NCBI GenBank assembly: GCA_023101725.1
Contig: JALJCO010001134.1
Span: 186,001-250,000, forward strand
From: Atherinomorus stipes
Taxonomy: Eukaryota > Chordata > Actinopteri > Atheriniformes > Atherinidae
Length of the DNA stretch: 64,000 nucleotides
Direction: 5' to 3'
The notes beneath the pieces are model-generated. The model had not been told where the DNA came from and ran no database searches. It worked only from the letters and a program-made list of their open reading frames with translations. Position numbers and translations under genes: made by a program. Shown here in pieces: positions 12,200-23,400 of this stretch. Every line of letters begins with the position of its first letter. The stretch's first letter is position 1.

Positions 12200-12372
12200 C
12201 CGGACACCCCGCCGCCGGCCGTCCTGTCACAGCAGCCGGGCAGAACTTCTACAACTCCGCCGTTTCTGAAGTCAGGAGTTTTTTGTCGGAAAACACAAGC
12301 AGAGCATCGGAGGCTACTTCCGGACACGTGGGCAGCCACGCGGCCGTAAGGACTGTTGGAGAAGCGCAGCAC
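12200..12372 (-). promoter_or_regulatory. slc10a7: slc10a7 5' UTR and CpG-rich promoter (candidate)
   Basis: GC- and CpG-rich sequence directly upstream of the slc10a7 start codon, in otherwise AT-rich DNA. It contains an ETS-type site (ACTTCCGG, 12316-12323) and a CACGTG E-box (12325-12330) two bases apart. These are typical of TATA-less vertebrate promoters. The transcription start itself is inferred, not seen. Confidence 0.6.
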
Positions 12373-12375
12373 TTT

Positions 12376-12550
12376 ATCGTGTATTTTAATTACCGTAATA
12401 CATGGAAAAGTACTGTGTAAATAACAACAATAATCAATAATAATAATAGAAATATAAGATAAACATTACACACATTACCTATGAGCTATATACCACCCAC
12501 TCACAGAGACCCTATCAATACATTTCTTTGTGTGCGTGTGTATATATACA

Positions 12551-12599
<49 letters not shown>

Positions 12600-13543
12600 T
12601 AGATATCTTATTCTTTAGTTTAAAAACTTGTGCACATAGACCAAGAAACAATAAATAAATAAATAGTCAGGGGTTCTGTACCCCTCTGAAATCAAACTTA
12701 TGTCCTCTTCTTAATATTAAAAGTATCACACTTTCTAATTTGTAAAATAAAATTTAAAAAAATTAAACTGTTTAGATTTATACTGATGTATATTTATATT
12801 TATTTAGAATTTTATTTACAGTAATTATATAATTGTGGGTATTGGAAAGAAACAAGACTGTTATTTTTTGTTGATAGACCTTGTTGGTGATGAAATAGTT
12901 TCTTGGTGTTTATCGGTAAGTTCATCTGACGTAAAAATAAATAAACAAAACTGTTATCATAAGAAGCATTTCTGGGTCTTTCATCACTTGTAACCTGCAA
13001 ATTTTCCCTGGTTTTAATAAAAGCCTTCACGTCCTGCATAAAGGCTTTTTATTTCATGCATTTCATAGGCCTTAAAAAAGCCAAAGAAATGCATGAAATG
13101 AAATATCACCTTCACTGTTAGTGGTTTTCCATGATGTCATGTTTGACATGATCCATAAGCTTAATTTCCTACCTGCTGCCACGTCCAGGTGATAGAGCCC
13201 CTGAATGTGTGTATGTGTGTATAATCCACCACTGCGGTCTTGAATGTGTTTCACTCCCCAGTTTAACAAGGATGGCTTCTTCCCCTGCTCTTTGACCCCA
13301 TGTCTTTCACATCTCTCAGACTGAGGACGTGGCTGTCTTCATGTCCTTGTGATGCAGGTGGACCACTAACCTGAAGATCTGGCTCTGCTGTGTTGAACAA
13401 AGCATTTTTGTAGTTTATTATGTCCCTCCTAAAGGGCTGAGCAACAAAAAACTGTGCTTCACCCTGTAAAATGTCCTCAAAGAGTACATACCCCCCAAAA
13501 AAAAAAAAAAAGTTAGTAAGTGATGCATAGGTGTTCTTTTGTC
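12376..13543. other. Intergenic spacer slc10a7-ttc29
   Basis: AT-rich spacer of about 1.2 kb between the slc10a7 promoter and the ttc29 polyadenylation signal. It contains (TA)n at about 12549-12600 and a perfect 14-bp hairpin stem at 13051-13064 / 13086-13099. No coding sequence recognised. Confidence 0.7.
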
Positions 13544-13549
13544 TTTATT
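13544..13549 (-). terminator. ttc29: ttc29 polyadenylation signal AATAAA
   Basis: A canonical AATAAA on the minus strand about 100 bp past the ttc29 stop codon. It is the first such hexamer downstream of the CDS. Confidence 0.6.
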
Positions 13550-13647
13550 TAACTACTAATTTGACCCACAATGAGATGAAATTCAACAAAACAAATTCAC
13601 AGTGGAACAAACCAAATCATATGCTTATATTTGGTGAAAATTGTTCA

Positions 13648-16600
13648 TCATTCCTTACAAGGGCCGCCCAGTTTCTTCTCCTTCTCTGAATTATTCAAAA
13701 AAGGCTGCTGCACTGTGACTCTGCTGAGGTCCTGGTCTCTGGTCCTCTTCCAGACCCCCTGTTGTTCTATGGAGGCAGATGGGACCGACTCCATGTCAAC
13801 GCTGTATTTTCCCATCAGAAGCAGAGAGCGTGTGCTGCCCACCAACACCTGGCAGAGACAAGATGCAGACATGGAGCATCACAGCTCTCCCAGCTGCAAT
13901 GAAAACATCTGCACAGAGATGTTCTCACCTGTGCCTTCTGCCGCAGCGCTTCATGTCCCGCATCACAGGCGACTTCATAACCCTGCAGGAAGTACTCGCT
14001 CGCTCGCTCATACCGACTCTACAGCAAGGGAAGGCAGCAGAGGAGAAAAACCTTTAGCTGGTAAAAGTATCGGTTTTATCGGCCGACCGGGAGTGTGTGT
14101 TTGATACCATGTTGTAGTAGATGTTTCCCACACACAGACAGACGTCAGCCAGTCTGCTCTGCAGCCCGCTGCTGCAACAGATGTCAGCCGACTTCTGCAG
14201 ATACTCCAGAGTTTCACCGACGTTTCCTTCACTGTTGCACACAAACACACACGAGAGTCCATCTATACAGCAGACAAACTCATAGATGCAGAAACAGACT
14301 CAGATGTAAGTAATCACTGATTTAAAGAACAGAGAAATAGAAAATGAAAACTAAAATGTGGTGTGTGTACCTTTCTGATGACTTAGCCATTGCTTTGTAG
14401 GTCTCCACCAGAACGTCTGCATCTTGCAGTGTGCTGTAAATCTCTATGGAGGTGCTGAAGAGCTGGAAATACATTTTTTAAAGTTTTGTTAGAATATGGG
14501 ATTTAAGGAAGGTAAAAAAATACATTGGGGAAAAAAAAAGGGGGATTCAATAATGGCTTTTCTTTTTAACCGATATCTGATATCCGATATTGTCCAACTC
14601 TTGATTTCCGATATCAGGCGATACAGATATATGCAGACAACTGTGAGGTTGTATCTCTCATATTTTGACAGATATAAGTATATTCTACTCCAAGAGGAAA
14701 GATCCCAAAATATCCATAACTCAGCCAGAGGAGTTCATTTTGGACATCTGGCTGCCAGATATCAGATATCAGCAGGTATCAGCCAACATGTGGCTAATTC
14801 TAATGTTTCTAACAACTTCGTAACTTAACCAACAACTTACTGTAAAACCAGACATATTATAAGCAGCTTCAGAGCAAGTCAGTCTATTGCAGCAGCACCT
14901 GCACCGCAGCAGGGACTTTTATACATGCTGGACCTGCTTATGGTACGGGTTGGTGCAGTTTGGTGTGGTACAGTTTGGTACAGTACGGTTTGGTGTGGTA
15001 CAGTTTGGTACAGTACAGTTTGGTGTGGTACGGTTTGGTATAGTACGGTTTGGTGTGTTACAGTTTGGTACAGTACAGTTTGGTGTGGTTGGTTTGGTAC
15101 AGTACGGTTTGGTGTGGTACAGTTTGGTACAGTACAGTTTGGTGTGGTACGGTTTGGTACAGTACGGTTTGGTGTGGTACAGTGTGGTACAGTATGGTTT
15201 GGTGTGGTACAGTTTGGTACAGTACAGTTTGGTGTGGTTGGTTTGGTACAGTACGGTTTGGTGTGGTACAGTTTGGTACAGTACAGTTTGGTGTGGTACG
15301 GTTTGGTACAGTATGGTTTGGTGTGGTACAGTTTGGTACAGTACAGTTTGGTGTGGTTGGTTTGGTACAGTATGGTTTGGTGTGGTACAGTTTGGTACAG
15401 CACGGTTTGGTGTGGTACAGTTTGGTACAGTACGGTTTGGTGTGGTACAGTTTGGTACAGTACAGTTTGGTGTGGTTGGTTTGGTACAGTATGGTTTGGT
15501 GTGGTACAGTTTGGTACAGTACGGTTTGGTGTGGTACAGTGTGGTACAGTACGGTTTGGTGTGGTACAGTTTGGTACAGTACAGTTTGGTGTGGTACAGT
15601 ACGGTTTGGTGTGGTACAGTGTGGTACAGTACAGTTTGGTGTGGTACAGTTTGGTACAGTACAGTTTGGTGTGGTACAGTGTGGTACAGTACGGTTTGGT
15701 GTGGTACAGTTTGGTACAGTACAGTTTGGTGTGGTACAGTACGGTTTGGTGTGGTACAGTGTGGTACAGTACGATTTGGTGTGGTACAGTTTGGTACAGT
15801 ACAGTTTGGTGTGGTACAGTACGGTTTGGTGTGGTACAGTGTGGTATAGTACGGTTTGGTGTGGTACAGTTTGGTACAGTACAGTTTGGTGTGGTTGGTT
15901 TGGTACAGTATGGTTTGGTGTGGTACAGTTTGGTACAGCACGGTTTGGTGTGGTACAGTTTGGTACAGTATGGTTTGGTGTGGTACAGTTTGGTACAGCA
16001 CGGTTTGGTGTGGTACAGTTTGGTACAGTATGGTTTGGTGTGGTATGGTTTGGTACAGTACGGTTTGGTGTGGTACAGTTTGGTACAGTACGGTTTGGTG
16101 TGGTACAGTTTGGTACCGTACGGTTTGGTGTGGTACAGTGTGGTACAGTACAGTTTGGTGTGGTTGGTTTGGTACAGTATGGTTTGGTGTGGTATGGTTT
16201 GGTACAGTACGGTTTGGTGTGGTACAGTTTGGTACAGTACGGTTTGGTGTGGTACAGTTTGGTACAGTACTGTTTGGTGTGGTATGGTTTGGTACAGTAT
16301 GGTTTGGTGTGGTACAGTTTGGTACAGTACTGTTTGGTGTGGTATGGTTTGGTACAGTACGGTTTGGTGTGGTACTGTTTAGTACAGTATGGTTTGGTGT
16401 GTTACAGTTTGGTACAGTATGGTTTGGTTTGGTATGGTTTGGTACAGTACGGTTTGGTGTGGTACAGTTTGGTACAGTACTGTTTGGTGTGGTATGGTTT
16501 GGTACAGTACGGTTTGGTGTGGTACTGTTTAGTACAGTACGGTTTGGTGTGGTACAGTTTGGTACAGTACGGTTTGGTGTGGTATGGTTTGGTACAGTAC

Positions 16601-19600
16601 GGTTTGGTGTGGTACTGTTTGGTACAGTACGGTTTGGTGTGGTACAGTTTAGTACAGTACGGTTTGGTGTGGTACTGTTTGGTACAGTACGGTTTGGTGT
16701 GGTACAGTTTGGTACAGTACGGTTTGGTGTGGTACAGTTTGGTACAGTACGGTTTGGTGTGGTACAGTTTGGTACAGTATGGTTTGGTGTGTTACGGTTT
16801 GGTACAGTATGGTTTGGTGTGTTACAGTTTGGTACAGTACAGTTTGGTGTGGTACAGTTTGGTACAGTATGGTTTGGTGTGTTACAGTTTGGTACAGTAT
16901 GGTTTGGTGTGTTACAGTTTGGTACAGTATGGTTTGGTGTGGTATGGTTTGGTACAGTATGGCTTGGTGTGTTACAGTTTGGTACAGTATGGTTTGGTGT
17001 GGTATGGTTTGGTGTGGTATGGTTTGGTGTGTTACAGTTTGGTACAGTATGGTTTGGTGTGGTATGGTTTGGTACAGTATGGTTTGGTGTGGTACAGTTT
17101 GGTACAGTATGGTTTGGTGTGTTACAGTTTGGTACAGTATGGTTTGGTGTGTTACAGTTTGGTACAGTATGGTTTGGTGTGGTATGGTTTGGTGTGGTAT
17201 GGTTTGGTGTGTTACAGTTTGGTACAGTATGGTTTGGTGTGGTATGGTTTGGTGTGGTATGGTTTGGTGTGTTACAGTTTGGTACAGTATGGTTTGGTGT
17301 GGTACAGTTTGGTACAGTATGGTTTGGTGTGGTATGGTTTGGTACAGTACGGTTTGGTGTGGTATGGTTTGGTACAGTACGGTTTGGTGTGGTATGGTTT
17401 GGTACAGTATGGTTTGGTGTGGTACGGTTTGGTACAGTATGGTTTGGTGTGGTATGGTTTGGTACAGTATGGTTTGGTGTGGTACGGTTTGGTACAGTAT
17501 GGTTTGGTGTGGTATGGTTTGGTACAGTACCAGTGAACTAAGTTAGCTGAAAGCAGAGAATTCAGGAATGATTAACACGAGTATAACTGACATTGGTCTG
17601 GGTTTCCTTTATGAGAAGTGAAAACATTGAATCCTAACTAAGCTCATATTTACCCGTTTTGCTGAGTCATGGTCTCCTGAGCTCTGGTAAGCCAGTCCTA
17701 GTCGAAAGGCTGCTTTTCCTTCAATCTGTTTGTCCTCACCTGAAACAAACAGTGAACTGTAACGGGTTATAAAGTCTTGAGCAAACACTGTTTATTAAAT
17801 GTAAAGTCTAAACTAATAAAAGTGAAGTTGTGTCCAGCGTGCAGGCTGCTTCCACCTACACTCTGTGGCCATGCTGTAGCCCCGGTGGATCAGCTTCAGG
17901 GCCGCGTCCTGGTCCGTGTTGGCCAGCGCAGCATCAGCCAGCTGCAGGTAGATCTTCGCCAGCAACTCGCAGGCCCGGAGCCTCAGAGGCCGACCGGTCC
18001 AGTCCATCCAGCCGCCTTCCCCAGCCTGTTCCAGGCACAGCTTCGCCTGCTGCCTCGCCTCCTCCAGATCACCTGTGAAACGTGTTCATATACATTCATC
18101 TTCATCTTTTCCAGAGGTCTGAAGAAGCTTGTGAGTGTCCACCTCGCTGCAGGTAGATGTCGGCCAGGTGAGCCCGAGCCTCCGTGGCCCATCTGGAGTT
18201 TCCTCCTCTCTCTCTGTCTGCACAGCTGTGGTAAAAGTGCACACTCAGCCAAATATCCTCTGGAGCTGAGAAGTATCGTCCCAAAAGCAGCCGCTGCTCA
18301 CACACAGCCGACCAGGAACCTGCAAACAAAACCTCAAACCGTGACCACAAGCAGAAATCTGACGTTAAAGCTGAACCTGAAAATATAACTCAAGATCTCT
18401 CAAAATGAGATCAGCCTGAAACCAGAGGTGTTTCTCTAAAATAACCAGCAGCAACGGTTGTTTGGATCATACTACAGTATGATCACCTGTCCTTTCAGCC
18501 TGCTCGGCTCGGCTCAGGTGCAGCTTCATGGTCTCCAGTTTGTCCCGTTGGTCCTCCAGAGGCGGAGTCTGAAGCCTGGCTGATCCTGGATCTGCTGCTG
18601 CCCTCTGGTTCTGATCCGACTCCAGCAGAGAGAAGAGCTCTGAGAAGGATCTGGGAGACAAAGACGGATTCTTTTAGCTGGGTGAATAAAATTAAAAGAA
18701 ATTAATAATTTTTCTCAATATCATGAAAAGTTCTAGTTATTTTGTTAAATAATGATTTTTTTGTGTGTGTTTTGAAGTGTTAGAAAATTGGGATTTACCA
18801 TTGAACAACTGATTTTTTGTTTCACAATATTTAATAAAAAAATAACCAGCAAAAAATAAGGAAAAATATCCGAAAGAATAACAGAAGAAAAGAAATAAAT
18901 AAAACTAAATATAAAATGAATTAATTAAAAAGCAAAAAATAAATAAAATTAAAAATAAATATGCAACTTAGAAGCAAAAGAATTTTAACTTTTTTTTTTT
19001 TTTTTTTTTAAAGAGTGGTCAAGATTTTTTATCTTTTAATAAGCAAAAAAAAAAAAAAAAATTCTGCCAGTAGAACAGGAAAAGTTTTCTTGATAAGATT
19101 TATTGAAATAAGATGTGTTGCCTTAAAACAAGGTCTCATATCTTACTGAAATATTTCTCTTTAAGTAATTTTGTCTTATTTTGAGTGTGATGAGATATTT
19201 TGACTAGAAATTAGAAAAATTTACTTGCTAAGATATGAGTTTTTGCAGTGCAAGAAAACTCAAGATATGAGCAAATATTCACATTTGAAAAGCTGCACAA
19301 AGCTGGTTACTGGATTTCTTAGAGCCAGGTGAAATAATTGAGGAGTATTTAAAGACCCAACACCCATAGAATGATGTGCTTTCATTTTGTACTCACCCTC
19401 ATGCTGAGCAAGACTCTGGAGCACTTTTTTAATATCTCAAATGCAGCCGGAGATCTGGGAGGGTTTTCATTATCGGCTGACTTTCATATAAGTTCACTGG
19501 CGCTCGAACCAAAAAGTTCCATAAAAGTCCACCCAAGTGTCCTGAGTGGGTAGCGTCCATAATTTACTCAAAACAACATTATTTAGTGTATTTTGATAGC

Positions 19601-22600
19601 CTAAACAGTACTACATCGCATTTTCTGGAAGCACGTCCATGCGAGTTCACAACACCGCGAAGCCGCGGTGTTCAACGCCTACTCTGCCAAAAATGCAAGC
19701 ATAGAAAAAGAAATTTGCTATTTACATTGTGCCAAGAGCGAACGAGCTGTGGACAAACACAAGAGGGGTTGGCTATTGATTTGAAAGAAAGAAAGAACGT
19801 GCGATCTCATCTGATTTGGTCTGCCGCAGCTTCCGTAGTGTCGTGAACTCGCATGAATGTGCTTCCAGGAAGTACAATGTTCTACTGTTAAGCCAATCAG
19901 AATAGGACACTTGGATTACATTGGACGAGCAGTAAGGAGGAATATTGAGAGGTTTTTGTGGACTTTCATGGAGCTTTTTGTTTCGAGCACCAGTGAACTC
20001 CATAATATGAAAGTTGGTGGATAACAAAAACCCTCCAGATCTCCGGCTGCATTTGAAATGTTAAAAAAATGCTCCAGAGTAGGGATGCATGAGCGTGAGT
20101 AGAAAATGAAGGTACATCATTCTGTGGGTGTTGTATCCTTTGAAACGAGTAAATGGAAGATATTTTGATATATATATAACAAAATGTACAATAACCGTGG
20201 TGACTTCTTTTGGCCGATATCCGATATGCAGATATTTTAAAACTCATGTGGCCGATAACCAATATCGATACCGATACTAAAGCTGAAAAAAATAAGCAGT
20301 CATTGCAAATGGCAGTTTTGTTATCCATTTCCAACACTTTGAAAAATAGGGGTGGAAAAAAATATCGATACACTGAAATATCGCAATATTTTTATATGCC
20401 AATATCAAATCGATATTTAAAAATGTGGTATGGATCTATTTTACTTACCAAATGTCACAAGATTTCATCATTCTGTTACAAAATCTCACAATATTTTGTT
20501 AGTAAAATAGATACCACGTTTTTAAATGTCAATATGATATCAGCATAATGCAAAACACAAATTTTTTGTGAATTCTCGCAAGATTTCGTAACAGAATGCT
20601 GAAATATTGTGAGATTTTGTTAGTAAAATAGATTGACACCACATTTTTAACTGTCAATATATCAGCATAAGAAAATATCGCAATATTTCAGTTTATTAAT
20701 ATATTTCACCCCCCGTAGTCTTTAGAAGTTTTAAAGTCTGTAAAAAAAAAGTTTTTGAAAAAGAAGAAGTTTTTGTTTTTGTTAGACTTTAGAAACAGCG
20801 AGCTGATTGGTTAAATATCGGTTAAATATCGGCGGGATGGCCGATTTCTGACACTCAGTTTTAAGTGTTTAAGTGTTTTTTTCTTTAAAAAAAAGAAAAG
20901 AAAAAAGAACGATGTTGTCCAAACATATCGACAACACCAACCACAGGAAGGAAAAAGCAGAGAAAACAACAAATGATTGCAACAGACAGGAAAAATAGAT
21001 ACTCCAGCTGACAGGAGCACCTGCATGCAGCAAAACGAGAAAGTGGAGGCTGAGCTAGAGACGTATCCTGAGGTAGACAGTGAGATAACTGGACAGACAG
21101 GCTGCAACAGATGGAAACAAAAGAAGTGGTGGAAACGGCTGCTGTCTGGAAGTAAGAAGAAAACGCTGCAAACAGATTCATCACATCCAAAAAACAGTTT
21201 AAATCAGTTCTCATGAGACTTGCTGACAGAGAAAAAAACATCAGCCCAATGTCAGAAACATGGAGCTTAACCACAAGCGACCCGATAACCAGCGTGAGTC
21301 CGTGAGATGGACGTACCTGTGGTAGCCGAGCTGCAGCAGCTCCACACACGTGAACTGCTTTGGACTGTTTCTGAACCTGAGGTGGACGAGGAGGAGGAGC
21401 ATGATGATGAGGAAAAGTAGCAGGTCAGGATTTCAGCAGAAACTCTGGTCAGAGATTATAAATGACTCCAGATTAGGGATGGGCGATACTAACATTTTTC
21501 CTGTCGGCACAATGCTAGTATTTACTTTTTCAGCAATATACTGATACTTTTTGTCCCTTAAAAGAAAAACACATGATTGTAGAGTTTGCATTAATTTCCT
21601 GAACAGAAGTACTGGAAAATATTGATGAGTAAATTAAAGAAAAATAAAATAAAAATCTTTCCTCGATTATCAAGTAACTGAAGTAATGGTTTAGATTATT
21701 TACATTTATTTAGTGGAAAATGTTCAAATATAAAATGTAATAGTAATATCATAAATTTACCAAAACATAATGTGCAATAACTTGCATTAAAGCACTGAAA
21801 TTTCCAAAACACATCATCATCATCACTAATAGTAGCAGTATCATCATGACATCTGATCGGCTACCGCCATCACGTGACACAGAAGCTAGAATCTGGCTGC
21901 TTTAACACATTATTTGTATGTATTGGCCTGTATTGGCCTTAAAACTGAGTATCGGACATTGGCCACTCCACCGATATTTAACTGATATTTAACCGATATT
22001 TAACCGATCAGCCCGCTGTTTCTAAAGTCTAAAAAACCCCCAAAACTTCCTCTTCTTCTTCAAAAACTTATTTTTTAGACTTTAAAACTTCTAAATACTA
22101 GGGGTGGTAAAAAAAATTCAGTTTTAAAGTTTGTAAAAAGAAGTTTTTGAAGAAGAAGAAGAAGAAGAAGTTTGTTTTTTTTAGACTTTAGAAACACCGG
22201 ATGATCGGTTAAACATCGGTTAAATATCAGTGGGGTGGCTGATGTCCGGTACTCAGTTTTAAGGCCGATATGGGCCGATACTGATAGGGGTTGATTATAT
22301 CCTGCATCCCTAGTTTCCTGTTCTTAGCTGGCAGGAGTGACATCCGGTGTGGTCTTCTGCTGCTGTAGTCCATCTGCTTCCAGGTTGGATGTGTCGTACA
22401 TTCAGAGATGCTCTTCTGCAGACTTCGGCTGCTTATTTGAGTTACTGTTGCCTTTCTATCAGCTGGAACCAGTCTGGCCTTCTCCTCTGACCTCAGGCAT
22501 AAACAAGGCATTTGTGCCCACAGAACTGCTGCTCACTGGATATTCTCTCTTTTTCGGATCATTCTCTGTAAACCCTACAGATGGTTGTGGGTGAAAATCC

Positions 22601-23066
22601 CAGGAGATCAGCAGTTTCTGAAATACTCAGACCAGCCTGTCTGACACCAACAACCTTGCCACGTTCAAAGTCACTTAAATCACCGTTCTTCCCCATTCTG
22701 ATGCTCGGTTTGAACTGCAGCAGATTGTCTTGACCATGTCTACATGCCTAAATGCATTGAACTGCTGCCATGTGATTGGCTGATTAGAAATTTGCATTAA
22801 CGAGCAGTTGGGCAGGTGTGCCTAATAAAGTGGCCGGTGTGTGTACTCGCAGCTCATACTCACTGATCAAACCTTCACGCAAACACTAACCCTGCTGGAA
22901 AACCAGACTTTGACTGTTATTTAATTTCAAAATAATTTTTATCGTTAACATTTTCTTTTAGAACACCTGGTTACCATGGAGACCGAACTTACAGTGCAAT
23001 TTCCATCTTGGACAGAAGCTGAGGTGATCCATCTGAAAGGCGTCTCATCTCCTTGGACCATTTCAT
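13648..23066 (-). CDS. ttc29: ttc29, tetratricopeptide repeat protein 29
   Basis: Axonemal TPR protein; loss in humans causes sperm flagellar defects. Exons in transcript order: 22993-23066, 21317-21376, 18487-18650, 18143-18319, 17860-18072, 17654-17739, 14371-14462, 14108-14231, 13929-14018, 13648-13848. All have AG/GT borders and consistent phases; total 1281 nt, 426 residues. Diagnostic blocks are LSKMEIALFRNSP (about 18-30), GYHRSFSELFSLLE (about 41-54) and HLSRAEQAERTG. Helical TPR-like pairs follow, for example AHLADIYLQRGDLEEARQQA (about 150), ACELLAKIYLQLADAAL, KAAFRLGLAYQSSGDHDSAK and CLCVGNIYYNMSRYERASEY (about 318-337). The human protein is about 50 residues longer, mostly at the N-terminus. 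The chosen ATG (23066) lies just inside its exon, after a TG-repeat acceptor, so an extra 5' coding exon cannot be excluded. The tail after residue 360 is polar and poorly conserved. Confidence 0.95.
14556..14905. repeat. Interspersed repeat with GATATCNGATATC motifs
   Basis: Same family as about 40744-41325 and 46438-47743: CCGATATTGTCCAACTCTT, TTCATTTTGGACATCTGGC and CAACATGTGGCTAATTCTA recur in all. It lies in the same ttc29 intron as the large minisatellite. Confidence 0.7.
14942..17530. repeat. 2.6-kb GGTTTGGTGTGGTACAG minisatellite (30-bp unit)
   Basis: About 86 units of 30 bp, each made of two related 15-bp halves (GGTTTGGTGTGGTAC and AGTTTGGTACAGTAC), in the ttc29 intron between exons 17654-17739 and 14371-14462. 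The left third has extra 15-bp slips; from about 16200 the phase is regular. Because 30 is divisible by 3, stop-free frames of up to 828 codons appear on the plus strand and 360 on the minus strand; they encode only short repeats and are not genes. Confidence 0.97.
19351..20141. mobile_element. Foldback MITE in a ttc29 intron
   Basis: Ends AAAGACCCAACACCCATAGA and, inverted, AAAGGATACAACACCCACAG. The arms continue with ATGATGTGCTTTCATTTTGT and AAATGCAGCCGGAGATCT counterparts. About 790 bp, no transposase. 18660-19350 is AT-rich intron without recognisable features. Confidence 0.7.
20185..22310. repeat. ATATCGG-type interspersed repeats flanking ttc29 exon 2
   Basis: Two blocks (about 20185-20880 and 21473-22310) rich in CCGATATC and TTAAATATCGG. 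The second begins TTAGGGATGGGCGATAC and ends CTGCATCCCTAG, giving inverted TAGGGATG ends. Exon 21317-21376 lies between them. Confidence 0.6.
22314..22842. repeat. Dispersed repeat ending CCTAATAAAGTGGCCGGTG
   Basis: The terminal sequence CCTAATAAAGTGGCCGGTG and the internal CAGCAGTTTCTGAAATACTC are hallmarks of a repeat that is very common in teleosts. This is family recognition; I cannot name the exact Repbase entry. No coding potential. Confidence 0.6.
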
Positions 23067-23075
23067 CCTGCTGAC

Positions 23076-23104
<29 letters not shown>
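23076..23104. repeat. (AC)n abutting the ttc29 first coding exon
   Basis: On the transcript strand this is (UG)n followed by GGUCAG, the acceptor of the exon carrying the start codon. Confidence 0.9.
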
Positions 23105-23106
<2 letters not shown>

Positions 23107-23400
23107 AGTACATCTATCTTTGTGAGGACATTCATTGACATAATGCATCACCTTGCACCTTATCCTAACCCTAACCATCACAACTGATTGCCTAAACCTA
23201 ACCCTTGCCCTAACCCCAACCAAAACCTAACTGTAACCTAAACTCTAAAACCAAATCTTGACTCTCAAAAATGGGTTTTTCTTAGGTTTTCTTAGTGAGG
23301 ATTGGCCAAAATGTCCTTACTTTGCAAAAATGTCCTCACTTTGTTGGTTAAACAGGCAAAACAGTCCTCACATTGATGGCTTAACAAGTACACACAAACA
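23105..23400. repeat. Dispersed repeat with degenerate CCTAACCCTAACC
   Basis: Telomere-like CCTAACCCTAACC plus variants, followed by AAAATGTCCTCAC/AAAATGTCCTTAC blocks. This combination recurs across teleost genomes as a dispersed repeat; it is not a true interstitial telomere. Confidence 0.6.

Noticed and set aside
14942..17530. Possible CRISPR-like array
   Set aside because: Units are contiguous without unique spacers, and the context is a vertebrate intron.
14887..17546. Stop-free frames of 320-828 codons on the plus strand and up to 360 on the minus strand
   Set aside because: They coincide exactly with the 30-bp minisatellite; the unit length is a multiple of three, so open frames arise in several phases. 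Products are short low-complexity repeats, and the array lies in a ttc29 intron.
17777..18388. 203-codon plus-strand frame over ttc29 exons
   Set aside because: It is the antisense shadow of GC-rich ttc29 exons 17860-18072 and 18143-18319, which have correct splice sites and homology on the minus strand.
23160..23250. Interstitial telomere (CCCTAA)n
   Set aside because: Only one or two exact units, degenerate, embedded in a dispersed repeat with AAAATGTCCTCAC blocks.
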